Shown here piece by piece: positions 27,229 through 34,231 of a stretch of 45,819 nucleotides of DNA. The translations under genes and the position numbers were made by a program. The DNA lies in assembly GCA_900546645.1 (NCBI GenBank), contig URDR01000011.1, positions 1-45,819 on the forward strand. The letters are read 5' to 3'. Every line of letters begins with the position of its first letter. Positions within the stretch are counted from its first letter, which is position 1. Under the pieces are notes generated by a model. The model was not told where the DNA came from and searched no databases. It saw only the letters and a list, made by a program, of their open reading frames with translations. The stretch is from an uncultured Bacteroides sp. GTDB taxonomy: Bacteria > Bacteroidota > Bacteroidia > Bacteroidales > Bacteroidaceae.

Positions 27229-27411
27229 CTATGGTTTCTGTCTTTTTTGCATGAATCTCTTCACATCCTTATACACATTGAAAAGCAAAAGGCCCGAAAT
27301 ATAAAGTAAGACTGCGTAACGAAGGTATTCGTTTCCCCAACAAGAGCCGGGTTGGGAAAAGCCATACAAACAAAACAGATTAACAATGTAGCCCCAGATT
27401 CTCATAACCAT
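27229..27411 (-). CDS. Small membrane protein, unknown function
   Basis: This is a 60-residue protein, alternatively starting at residue 3 (MRIWGY). It has a hydrophobic N-terminal stretch (IWGYIVNLFCLYGF) and one clear transmembrane helix (YAVLLYISGLLLF), then a basic tail (KDVKRFMQKRQKP), giving a probable Nin-Cin or N-out/C-in topology. I consider it a real gene because it has its own leftward terminator at 27142-27193 and a plausible -7 sequence TATCTTTA on the minus strand about 30 bp upstream of the start. It does not overlap another gene. I recognise no family. Confidence 0.6.
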   Translation of the reverse strand: MVMRIWGYIVNLFCLYGFSQPGSCWGNEYLRYAVLLYISGLLLFNVYKDVKRFMQKRQKP

Positions 27412-27681
27412 AGTTTAAAAACAAAATCAGTTAGCTAAAGATATTTCAAAGATTTGTCATCCTAAACGAAACTAAGAAACAACTTTCGATACAACCATCC
27501 CGTAAACATCCGCATGGACAAATTCGAGATACTTCACTCTGCCTGACAGCAGATTTTCCGAAATCCGTTTCCATCGTCTTTTCACGAAGATAGTGAAAAA
27601 AGAAGATTATTTTTCATTCCGCTATATGTTTAACACTATCATTCTCAAAGAATTTACCCTATCCCATAGCAGCCGCTGAAA
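27412..27681. other. Non-coding stretch
   Basis: This is 270 bp with no reading frame I can support. It holds the upstream region of the small membrane-protein gene and ends at the duplicated terminator. Confidence 0.5.
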
Positions 27682-27729
27682 TAAAAAGCCTCAGCATGCA
27701 GAAAGAATTCCACTTTCGGCTTGCTGAGG
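27682..27729 (-). terminator. Terminator after the Spy-like gene, related to the one at 27142
   Basis: The arms CCTCAGCATGC (27689-27699) and GCTTGCTGAGG (27719-27729) match at 10 of 11, with five T following on the minus strand. The right half is nearly identical to that at 27168-27196 (ATTCCACYTTCGGYTTGCTG and onward). Confidence 0.88.
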
Positions 27730-27753
27730 ATTCTATCTTTTTACATCAAAAAA

Positions 27754-28260
27754 TCATGCTGGCTTTTCAACCCCGAAAGGACAAGCTCCGCAAGCTTTTC
27801 CGTGAGGCTTCATCATCGGACGATGATCCCGTTTGGGACACTTACCATGTCCTTTGAAACAAGCACCGGAAGGTTTGAATATTACTTCCAACTGACGGGC
27901 TGTCAGCAGTTTGGAGAATTTCTCCAAGTATTTCTCTTGTGTATCGACCAAGGCACGCTGCATCTTCAACCGGTTACTCAAGGCTTCCTTAATTTGCGCA
28001 TCGGTAGCGTCTTTCGTGCATTTCACTTCCGAATGACAAGCCCATAAGGCCTGCAGATACTCCTTATAGAGAGGAGCAAACTGGGCAGCGGTCTTTTCAT
28101 CCAACATCAAGCGTTTCTGCATCTGCGCCGTGCGGAGTTCGATACGCTTTTCGGGAGTGGAATTCGGACACTTTTCAGAAGTTTGTGCTACTGCATACGA
28201 GCTGCCACACACCAACATGGTTAAAACCATGCACCAGAATAAACGATTTACCTTTTTCAT
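27754..28260 (-). CDS. Spy/CpxP-like periplasmic protein, Cys/His-rich
   Basis: This is a 168-residue exported protein with a signal peptide cleaved near AVAQ-TSE. The mature part is helical, with repeated LxxxQ/LTARQL patterns (KRLMLDEKTAAQFAPLYKEY and KLLTARQLEVIF). This resembles Spy/CpxP/LTXXQ periplasmic chaperone-sensors or periplasmic heavy-metal sensors. It is unusual in having seven or more cysteines in the mature chain and a C-terminal tail rich in His, Cys, Lys and Gly (GACFKGHGKCPKRDHRP ... HGKACGACPFG). That suggests metal binding or disulphides. It is a single gene with its own terminator and an AACTTA-type leader. The family assignment is by helix pattern only. Confidence 0.6.
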   Translation of the reverse strand: MKKVNRLFWCMVLTMLVCGSSYAVAQTSEKCPNSTPEKRIELRTAQMQKRLMLDEKTAAQFAPLYKEYLQALWACHSEVKCTKDATDAQIKEALSNRLKMQRALVDTQEKYLEKFSKLLTARQLEVIFKPSGACFKGHGKCPKRDHRPMMKPHGKACGACPFGVEKPA

Positions 28261-28268
28261 ACTTTGTT

Positions 28269-28300
28269 TGTTTTAAGTTTATTAATTCTTAAGTTTTAGG
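28269..28300 (-). repeat. AACTTAAAA-type array before the Spy-like gene
   Basis: The minus strand reads AAAACTTAAGAATTAATAAACTTAAAAC just upstream of the start codon. Confidence 0.5.
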
Positions 28301-28378
28301 CTACAGGCTTTACCTGCGAGTTACCAGGCTCCATCCGGATGGCATACCTAGCTCGTATATAGTTACCTAATCGCCTTC

Positions 28379-28421
28379 AAACAGGTTAGAGTCTGAAGAA
28401 AGAAAAAGGTTTAACCTGTTT
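28379..28421. repeat. 10-bp inverted repeat downstream of malY
   Basis: AAACAGGTTA (28379-28388) and TAACCTGTTT (28412-28421) are perfect arms with a 23-nt loop. It could be a weak terminator for the leftward malY gene. A 12-bp palindrome CCATCCGGATGG lies at 28331-28342. Confidence 0.5.
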
Positions 28422-28473
28422 ATTCCATTTAACACATGAAAACGATTGGATACATTTCAACGGAAGCCCCCGC

Positions 28474-29649
28474 TTATCGGCATAAGTTGTCGTAAGCCTC
28501 TTTCAATTGCTTCATGGCCTGCTCAAGGATGCTTCGCGGACAACCCACATTCATGCGCATAAATCCCTCTCCTTCTTTTCCGAACATCGCTCCATCGTTC
28601 AAAGCCAGTCGGGCACCGGATACAAAGAAATCGACCAAAGCTTCCTGCGAAAGTCCCAGTTTGCGGCAGTCGAGCCACACCAAGTAAGAAGCCTGCGGAC
28701 GCATTGCCTGAATGGCAGGCAGATTTTCCTGCAAGTAAGCTTCCACGTAATCAATGTTCGCCTGAACATAAGCCAGGCACTGCTCCAGCCATTCATCACC
28801 TTCTGTATATGCCGCCTCTACAGCCGGGTAAGCCAGCACATGTCCCATATCCAACTCGCCGGCATCCAGATAACTCACAAAGCGTTTACGCAATCCTTCA
28901 TTATAAATCACCGTATGCGAAGCTGCCATACCCGGCATATTAAATGCCTTGCTGGGAGCCATGAAGGTAACCGAGTTATTCCGGGCATGCTCGGAAATCA
29001 TCGCAAAAGGTACATGGCGGTGAGGGGGCAGCGTCAGATCGGCATGAATTTCATCAGAAAAGACAATCACATTATCCTCGGCACAGACATCTGCAAGGGT
29101 TTCAAGCTCTTCTTTCGTCCACACCACTCCACCGGGATTATGAGGATTGCAGAGAATTAAGACACGAACCCCTTTGATAGAACGGCGGAACAAATCCAAG
29201 TCCATCCGGTACGTCCCGTTTTCCAGCTTCAAAGGACATTCCACCAAGCGCCGCCCGTTACGCTGTACCAGCCAGGCAAAAGGATGATATACCGGAGGCA
29301 TAATCATCACTTTATCTCCGGGAACGGTAAAACAATTCAGTGCCATACCCAATCCGGCAACAATACCCGGCACATAGTTCAACTGCTCTTTGCTGACTTC
29401 CATACCATACCGGCGTTTCACCCATCCGATAATGGCTTGATAATAACTCTCGGGCTTCTCGGTATAGCCCAAAATGGGATGTTCGCAACGCCGGCGGATA
29501 GCATCTAAGATAAACGGAGGAGTGGCAAAGTCCATGTCAGCTACCCAAAGCGGAAGAAGGTCGGTACGACCCCATACTTCTTTCATTCCATCTATTTTTA
29601 CCGCAGCCGTTCCGGTGCGATCAATTACTTCATCGAAACTATACTTCAT
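28474..29649 (-). CDS. MalY/PatB-family PLP-dependent aminotransferase (cystathionine beta-lyase-like)
   Basis: This is a cytosolic fold-type I PLP enzyme of 391 residues. Family features include WVADMDF near the N-terminus, CNPHNPGGVVW, FSDEIHADL (the Asp that contacts PLP) and the lysine motif APSKAFNMPG. These place it in the MalY/PatB group, which carries out C-S beta-elimination of cystathionine or cysteine conjugates, sometimes with transaminase activity. It is transcribed divergently from the phe leader and shares with it a 410-bp region that contains a four-unit tandem dyad array. The AACTTA-type array fills the last 50 bp before its start. A role linked to aromatic amino acids is possible from position only. 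Confidence 0.92.
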   Translation of the reverse strand: MKYSFDEVIDRTGTAAVKIDGMKEVWGRTDLLPLWVADMDFATPPFILDAIRRRCEHPILGYTEKPESYYQAIIGWVKRRYGMEVSKEQLNYVPGIVAGLGMALNCFTVPGDKVMIMPPVYHPFAWLVQRNGRRLVECPLKLENGTYRMDLDLFRRSIKGVRVLILCNPHNPGGVVWTKEELETLADVCAEDNVIVFSDEIHADLTLPPHRHVPFAMISEHARNNSVTFMAPSKAFNMPGMAASHTVIYNEGLRKRFVSYLDAGELDMGHVLAYPAVEAAYTEGDEWLEQCLAYVQANIDYVEAYLQENLPAIQAMRPQASYLVWLDCRKLGLSQEALVDFFVSGARLALNDGAMFGKEGEGFMRMNVGCPRSILEQAMKQLKEAYDNLCR

Positions 29650-29658
29650 TTTAGTTAG

Positions 29659-29702
29659 ATTTTAAGTTTGTAAGTTGTTAAGTTTGTAAGTTTATGAGTT
29701 TT
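29659..29702 (-). repeat. AACTTAAAAA-type array before malY
   Basis: The minus strand has AAACTCATA, AACTTACA, AACTTAACA, ACTTACA and AACTTAAAAT, ending 9 bp before the start codon. A TATCTTTA (29715-29722, minus) lies just upstream and may be the -7 box. Confidence 0.6.
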
Positions 29703-29854
29703 AGGCTGCTATTCTAAAGATAAGCCTGGTCACCTAAAAAACAGGCAACCTCTCCCAAATGCAAGTATAATTGTTTTTCAGGAAAAAGCAGCCGCTCCCA
29801 TCAGAAAATTCCTGATTATCCAAAGAAAAATCTTACTTTCCTTGAGAACTTCTC

Positions 29855-29938
29855 AAAACAAAAGTTTTGTTTCTATAACCAAAGGCTTTGTTTGTAGAAA
29901 CAGAAGCTCTGTTTTTACAAACAAAGACACTGTTTTGA
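29855..29938. repeat. Four tandem 21-bp units, each a dyad AAACA-N7-TGTTT
   Basis: The four contiguous 21-bp units start at 29855, 29876, 29897 and 29918. Each contains AAACA-N7-TGTTT (unit 2 has AACCA). Units 2 and 3 also pair with the start of unit 4 as a larger 19-bp inverted repeat (29886-29904 with 29908-29926, 18 of 19). The 21-bp spacing is two helical turns, so the dyads face the same side of the DNA. The array is 60-150 bp upstream of the phe leader promoter and about 210 bp upstream of malY. Confidence 0.85.
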
Positions 29939-30000
29939 GATTAAAGCAAGAAGAAAAAAAGTTTTCTTCCGCAAAAAACAGAAAAAAAATCGTCTGAACA

Positions 30001-30030
30001 TTTGTTTGTTTAAGAAAATTATTACTTTTG
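30001..30030 (+). promoter_or_regulatory. Promoter of the phe/tyr operon
   Basis: The -7 box TACTTTTG (30023-30030) matches TAnnTTTG exactly. A -33 TTTG lies at 30001-30004, with an 18-bp spacer. The leader peptide ATG follows at 30061. Confidence 0.75.
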
Positions 30031-30060
30031 CAATCGAAACAATAACAAAATAACAAAGAG

Positions 30061-30150
30061 ATGAAAACATTTGCATCATACTTCTTCTTTTTCTTTTATT
30101 ACTTTTACTTTAGCAATGAAGTGAAGCGGGAGTTTGCATGTATATACTAA
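30061..30150 (+). CDS. pheL: Phe/Tyr-rich leader peptide of the aromatic operon
   Basis: This is a 29-codon reading frame too short for ordinary gene calling: MKTFASYFFFFFYYFYFSNE, then VKREFACIY. It has nine Phe and five Tyr, including ten consecutive Phe/Tyr codons with one another in 30082-30111. It lies between an exact -7 box and a strong terminator hairpin upstream of pheA. The end of the frame (30123-30135) can pair with the 5' arm of the terminator. This is the standard layout of a ribosome-stalling leader, as in E. coli pheL. Stalling at Phe or Tyr codons would leave 30123-30135 free and prevent termination. The content suits an operon that makes both phenylalanine and tyrosine. Confidence 0.9.
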   Translation: MKTFASYFFFFFYYFYFSNEVKREFACIY

Positions 30151-30215
30151 GAAACAATGTAATAAGAAATATGATTCAAAGTCCCGCTTCTCTATGAAGT
30201 CGGGACTTTTCTTTT
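30123..30215 (+). promoter_or_regulatory. Transcription attenuator (antiterminator and terminator)
   Basis: Terminator: AAAGTCCCGCTTC (30178-30190) pairs with GAAG-T-CGGGACTTT (30196-30209), with one bulged T, a TCTAT loop, and TCTTTT after it. Antiterminator: GAAGCGGGAGTTT (30123-30135), inside the leader reading frame, pairs with 30178-30190 at 12 of 13 positions. The two structures are mutually exclusive because both use 30178-30190. The gap from the last Phe codon (30111) to 30123 fits the footprint of a stalled ribosome. Confidence 0.88.
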
Positions 30216-30229
30216 AACATAAAGAAGCA

Positions 30230-31078
30230 ATGAAAATGAAAAGAATAGCCATACAGGGAGTTCCCGGATCATACCACGATATTGCCGCCCACAAATACTT
30301 CAACGACGAAGAAATAGAGTTGATTTGCTGCAACACGTTCGAAGAAGTGTTCAGTTCTATCCGCCACGACAGCAATGTTATCGGGATGATTGCCATAGAA
30401 AATACCATCGCCGGAAGCCTGCTCCATAACTACGAACTCTTGCGCGACAGCGGTACTACGATCATAGGTGAACATAAGCTCCGCATCAGCCACAGCATTA
30501 TGTGTCTGCCCGGAGAAGACTGGGGAACACTGACGGAAGTCAACTCTCATCCGGTAGCCTTGGCGCAATGCCGCGAATTTCTGCAACAGCACCCGCAACT
30601 AAAGGTGGTAGAAACAGAAGACACCGCCGGAAGTGCACGCGACATCAAGGAAAAGGGACTGAAAGGACATGCCGCCATCTGCTCTAAATATGCAGCCGAG
30701 TTGTATGGTATGAAAATCCTGCAGGAAGGAATCGAAACAAACAAGCATAACTTTACCCGCTTCCTTGTGGTTTGCGACCCATGGAGGGCTGATGAACTGA
30801 AGAATCGGGACAAAGTGAATAAAGCCAACATCGTTTTTTCCCTTCCCCACAGCGAAGGAAGCCTGTCGCAGGTTTTATCCATCTTTTCATTCTATAAAAT
30901 AAACCTGACCAAAATCCAGTCACTCCCCATCATCGGACGCGAATGGGAATATATGTTCTATGTGGATGTGATGTTCTGTGACTATTTAAGATACAAACAG
31001 GCGATTGATGCCGTAACCCCATTGACCAAAGAACTTAAAATATTAGGAGAATATGCAGAAGGAGAATCAACTCTATGA
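30230..31078 (+). CDS. pheA: Prephenate dehydratase
   Basis: This enzyme converts prephenate to phenylpyruvate. The 282 residues form a monofunctional dehydratase with no chorismate mutase domain. The start at 30230 or 30236 (two in-frame ATGs) cannot be decided. The catalytic domain (about 1-185) has AIENTIAGSL (55-64) and the essential TRF motif (176-178). The C-terminal ACT domain (about 200-280) normally carries ESRP for phenylalanine feedback binding; here the aligned residues are QSLP (230-233). Allosteric inhibition may thus be altered, and the upstream attenuator offers another control. It overlaps the next gene by 26 bp. It depends on the DAHP synthase-chorismate mutase fusion two genes downstream for prephenate. 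Confidence 0.95.
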   Translation: MKMKRIAIQGVPGSYHDIAAHKYFNDEEIELICCNTFEEVFSSIRHDSNVIGMIAIENTIAGSLLHNYELLRDSGTTIIGEHKLRISHSIMCLPGEDWGTLTEVNSHPVALAQCREFLQQHPQLKVVETEDTAGSARDIKEKGLKGHAAICSKYAAELYGMKILQEGIETNKHNFTRFLVVCDPWRADELKNRDKVNKANIVFSLPHSEGSLSQVLSIFSFYKINLTKIQSLPIIGREWEYMFYVDVMFCDYLRYKQAIDAVTPLTKELKILGEYAEGESTL

Positions 31079-32243
31079 TATAAAGCCTGCCGAACGGCTG
31101 GCTAATGTAAGCGAATATTACTTCAGCCGCAAACTGAAGGAAGTGGCACGCATGAATGCCGAAGGAAAGAATGTAATCAGCCTGGGTATCGGAAGTCCGG
31201 ACCTGCCTCCTTCGGAAGAAACCATCAAGGTGTTATGTGAAAATGCACAAAAGCCCGATGCACATGGCTATCAACCTACTGTGGGAATTCCCGAACTTCG
31301 CGAGGCCATGGCCGACTGGTATAAGCGCTGGTATCATGTAGAGTTAGACCCGGCAACGGAAATTCAGCCACTCATCGGTTCAAAAGAAGGAATTCTTCAT
31401 GTAACATTGGCGTTGGTAAATCCGGGCGACCAAGTACTGGTTCCCAACCCGGGATACCCCACTTATACTTCACTGAACAAAATACTGGGAAGTGAAATCG
31501 TTAATTACAACCTGCGGGAAGATAACCACTGGCAACCCGACTTCGAGGAGTTGGAGAAAATGGACTTGAGCCGCGTGAAGATTATGTGGACGAATTACCC
31601 GAACATGCCGACCGGAGCCAATGCTACTTTAGAACTATATGAAAAGTTGGTCGACTTTGCCAAACGGCATAACCTTGTCATTGTGAATGACAATCCTTAC
31701 AGCTTCATCCTCAACTCAAAGCCTATCAGCATCTTGAATGTGCCGGGAGCCAAGGAGTGCTGCATCGAATTTAATTCAATGAGCAAAAGTCACAATATGC
31801 CGGGATGGCGCGTGGGGATGCTGGCAACGAATGCAACATTTGTCCAATGGATTTTAAAGATAAAGAGCAACATCGACTCAGGAACATTCCGCCCCCTGCA
31901 GCTGGCTGCAGCTCAAGCTTACCACAACAGTGCCGAATGGCATCAGGAAGCCAACATTGAAGTGTATGCCCGCCGACGCAGACTGGCTGAAGAAATTATG
32001 CATACCTTACAATGTACCTTCGACCCGAATCAGGTGGGCATGTTCTTATGGGGACGCATCCCTGACTCTTACCAAGATGTAGAGGAACTGACCGAAAAAG
32101 TATTGCATGAGGCTCGCGTATTCATCACCCCAGGCTTTATCTTCGGAAGCAACGGAAAACGATACATACGTATCTCCCTCTGCGCAAAGGAAGAAAAACT
32201 GGCAGAAGCGCTGAAACGAATCAAAACTATCGCCCTCAAATAA
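31053..32243 (+). CDS. Class I/II aminotransferase, probable aromatic amino-acid aminotransferase
   Basis: This is a cytosolic PLP enzyme of 396 residues. Landmarks include SLGIGSPDLPPS, NYPNMPTGA (the NPxNPTG variant), NDNPYSF and the Schiff-base lysine in SMSKSHNMPGWR. It resembles the LL-diaminopimelate/alanine aminotransferase-like group by sequence. Its position between pheA and the DAHP synthase gene, with a 26-bp overlap with pheA, points to a role in the last transamination to phenylalanine and tyrosine, or of prephenate to arogenate. The overlap suggests translational coupling. The exact substrate cannot be read from sequence. Confidence 0.88.
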   Translation: MQKENQLYDIKPAERLANVSEYYFSRKLKEVARMNAEGKNVISLGIGSPDLPPSEETIKVLCENAQKPDAHGYQPTVGIPELREAMADWYKRWYHVELDPATEIQPLIGSKEGILHVTLALVNPGDQVLVPNPGYPTYTSLNKILGSEIVNYNLREDNHWQPDFEELEKMDLSRVKIMWTNYPNMPTGANATLELYEKLVDFAKRHNLVIVNDNPYSFILNSKPISILNVPGAKECCIEFNSMSKSHNMPGWRVGMLATNATFVQWILKIKSNIDSGTFRPLQLAAAQAYHNSAEWHQEANIEVYARRRRLAEEIMHTLQCTFDPNQVGMFLWGRIPDSYQDVEELTEKVLHEARVFITPGFIFGSNGKRYIRISLCAKEEKLAEALKRIKTIALK

Positions 32244-32279
32244 CAAACTAAAAAACTTAAGAACTTAAAAACTCAAAGC
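32244..32279 (+). repeat. AACTTAAAAA-type array before the DAHP synthase gene
   Basis: AACAAACTAAAAAACTTAAG, AACTTAAAA and ACTCAAAGC fill the 38-bp gap between the aminotransferase stop codon and the next start, within the operon. Confidence 0.55.
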
Positions 32280-32281
32280 AT

Positions 32282-33349
32282 ATGGAACTCGATTTACAAC
32301 CCATTGAATTGGAAAACGTATCACAGGAACGTCCGTTGCTCATCGCCGGACCGTGTAGTGCAGAAACAGAAGAACAAGTTATGTCAACAGCAAAACAGCT
32401 GGCTGATAAAGGTATTAAAATATTCCGTGCCGGAATTTGGAAACCGCGCACCAAACCGGGAGGCTTCGAAGGTATCGGTGTAGAAGGTCTGGCATGGCTG
32501 AAAGAAGTGAAGAAAGAAACCGGCATGTATGTATCAACCGAAGTTGCTACTGCCAAACATGTGTATGAGTCTTTGAAGGCAGGAATTGATATCCTATGGA
32601 TAGGTGCCCGCACTACAGCCAATCCGTTTGCTGTACAGGAAATAGCTGATGCACTGAAAGGAGTAGATATACCTGTTTATGTCAAAAATCCGGTCAACCC
32701 AGACCTCGAACTTTGGATTGGAGCCTTGGAACGTATCAACAATGCCGGACTGAAACGTTTGGGAGCAATCCACCGCGGATTTTCTTCGTACGACAAAAAA
32801 ATATACCGCAACCTGCCTCAGTGGCATATTCCTATCGAACTGCGCCGCCGTATACCGAACTTACCTATAATATGCGACCCCAGCCACATCGGAGGAAAAC
32901 GGGAACTCATCGCCCCACTCTGTCAGCAGGCAATGGACTTGGGATTCGACGGATTAATCGTAGAGTCTCACTGCAATCCGGACTGTGCATGGAGTGACGC
33001 TGCTCAGCAAGTAACTCCGGATGTGTTGAGTTACATCCTGAACTTGCTGGTTATCCGAGGAGAGCATCAGAGCACTGAAAACCTGAACGAGCTTCGACGC
33101 CAGATTGATGAGTGTGACAACGAACTGATGGAAATATTGGCAAAACGTATGCGTGTGTGCCGTGAAATCGGGACATTTAAAAAGGAACACAGCATGACCA
33201 TTCTCCAGACAGGACGTTACAATGAAATACTGGACAAACGCGGAGCGCAAGGCTCACTCTGCGGTATGGATGCCGACTTTGTAAAGCAAGTATTTGAGTC
33301 CATTCATGAAGAAAGCGTACGACAGCAAATGGAAATAATCAACAAATAA
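32282..33349 (+). CDS. DAHP synthase-chorismate mutase fusion
   Basis: This is a bifunctional enzyme of 355 residues. Residues about 1-262 form a type I-beta DAHP synthase (IAGPCSAE, KPRTKPGGF, STEVAT, DPSHIGGKRELI), which joins phosphoenolpyruvate and erythrose 4-phosphate. Residues about 265-355 form an AroQ-type chorismate mutase (LNELRRQIDECDNELMEILA, RMRVCREIG, Q-x-x-R-x-x-E). The same domain order is known from Porphyromonas gingivalis, where the mutase domain takes part in prephenate feedback. It is the only chorismate mutase in this operon, so PheA and TyrA both rely on it. All key metal and active-site segments look intact. Confidence 0.95.
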   Translation: MELDLQPIELENVSQERPLLIAGPCSAETEEQVMSTAKQLADKGIKIFRAGIWKPRTKPGGFEGIGVEGLAWLKEVKKETGMYVSTEVATAKHVYESLKAGIDILWIGARTTANPFAVQEIADALKGVDIPVYVKNPVNPDLELWIGALERINNAGLKRLGAIHRGFSSYDKKIYRNLPQWHIPIELRRRIPNLPIICDPSHIGGKRELIAPLCQQAMDLGFDGLIVESHCNPDCAWSDAAQQVTPDVLSYILNLLVIRGEHQSTENLNELRRQIDECDNELMEILAKRMRVCREIGTFKKEHSMTILQTGRYNEILDKRGAQGSLCGMDADFVKQVFESIHEESVRQQMEIINK

Positions 33350-33367
33350 AAAAGTAGAAAAAAAGAT

Positions 33368-34141
33368 ATGCGAATATTAATTCTCGGAGCCGGTAAAATG
33401 GGTTCCTTCTTTACAGACGTTTTAAGTTTTGAGCACGAAACAGCAGTATACGACATAGCCCCGCAACGCCTGCGCTTCATGTATAACTGCTATCGCTTTA
33501 CTACGCTGGAAGAAATTACTGAATTTAAACCGGAACTGGTTATCAATGCTGCCACCGTAAAATATACGCTCGACGCATTCCGTCAGGTACTGCCTGTATT
33601 ACCTAAAGACTGTATCATAAGCGATATTGCCTCGGTAAAGACTGGTCTGAAAGAATTTTATGAAAGCAGTGGGTTCCGCTATGTTTCCACCCACCCGATG
33701 TTTGGTCCTACATTTGCCAATCTTGACAAACTGAGCTCAGAAAATGCCATCATCATCAAAGAAGGTGACCACTTGGGTAAAATATTCTTCAAAGACTTGT
33801 ATCAACGCCTTGGACTGAATATCTTTGAATACACATTTGAAGAGCATGATGAAACGGTAGCCTATTCTTTGTCTATCCCTTTTGTCTCCACATTTGTCTT
33901 TGCCGCAGTAATGAAACACCAGGATGCTCCGGGTACCACCTTTAAACGCCATATGGCAATAGCCAAGGGGGTATTAAATGAGGATGATTTTCTGCTTCAG
34001 GAAATTCTTTTCAATCCCCGCACTCCGGCTCAAGTGGAAGGCATCCGAACCGAACTAAACGAATTGCTTAATATCATCAGCAATAAAGACTCGGAAGGAA
34101 TGCGTGCCTATCTTAGCAAGATTCGAGAAAAGATTAAGTAA
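33368..34141 (+). CDS. tyrA: Prephenate dehydrogenase
   Basis: This enzyme oxidatively decarboxylates prephenate to 4-hydroxyphenylpyruvate, the tyrosine branch. The 257 residues have a Rossmann motif LILGAGKMGSFF (4-15) and the catalytic-region segments SDIASVKTG and STHPMFGPT (the HPMFGP motif). No ACT or mutase domain is attached. The protein is on the short side for the family. It is the last gene of the leader-controlled operon, 18 bp after the DAHP synthase fusion, and is followed by a GC-rich hairpin. Cotranscription with pheA explains a leader that senses both Phe and Tyr. Confidence 0.93.
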   Translation: MRILILGAGKMGSFFTDVLSFEHETAVYDIAPQRLRFMYNCYRFTTLEEITEFKPELVINAATVKYTLDAFRQVLPVLPKDCIISDIASVKTGLKEFYESSGFRYVSTHPMFGPTFANLDKLSSENAIIIKEGDHLGKIFFKDLYQRLGLNIFEYTFEEHDETVAYSLSIPFVSTFVFAAVMKHQDAPGTTFKRHMAIAKGVLNEDDFLLQEILFNPRTPAQVEGIRTELNELLNIISNKDSEGMRAYLSKIREKIK

Positions 34142-34154
34142 CTTATAATAGAAA

Positions 34155-34189
34155 TTCCCCCTGCCGCAATACACTTGCAACAGGGGGAA
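34155..34189. terminator. Hairpin between tyrA and the ROK gene
   Basis: TTCCCCCTG (34155-34163) pairs with CAGGGGGAA (34181-34189), a GC-rich 9-bp stem between convergent genes. There is no strong T-tract. Confidence 0.75.
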
Positions 34190-34231
34190 ATTGATTATCT
34201 GAAAGTATTAAATTACTCTTTTTACTATACC

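Noticed and set aside
28331..28342. Perfect 12-bp palindrome CCATCCGGATGG as an operator
   Set aside because: It lies between the 3' end of malY and the leader of the Spy-like gene without a nearby promoter that I can identify, so I list it only as a sequence remark.
29853..30056. A 67-residue minus-strand open frame with heptad-like repeats (KTxxLxx)
   Set aside because: The repeats only reflect the 21-bp DNA array, and the frame overlaps the phe promoter. It shows no initiation context or composition of a gene.
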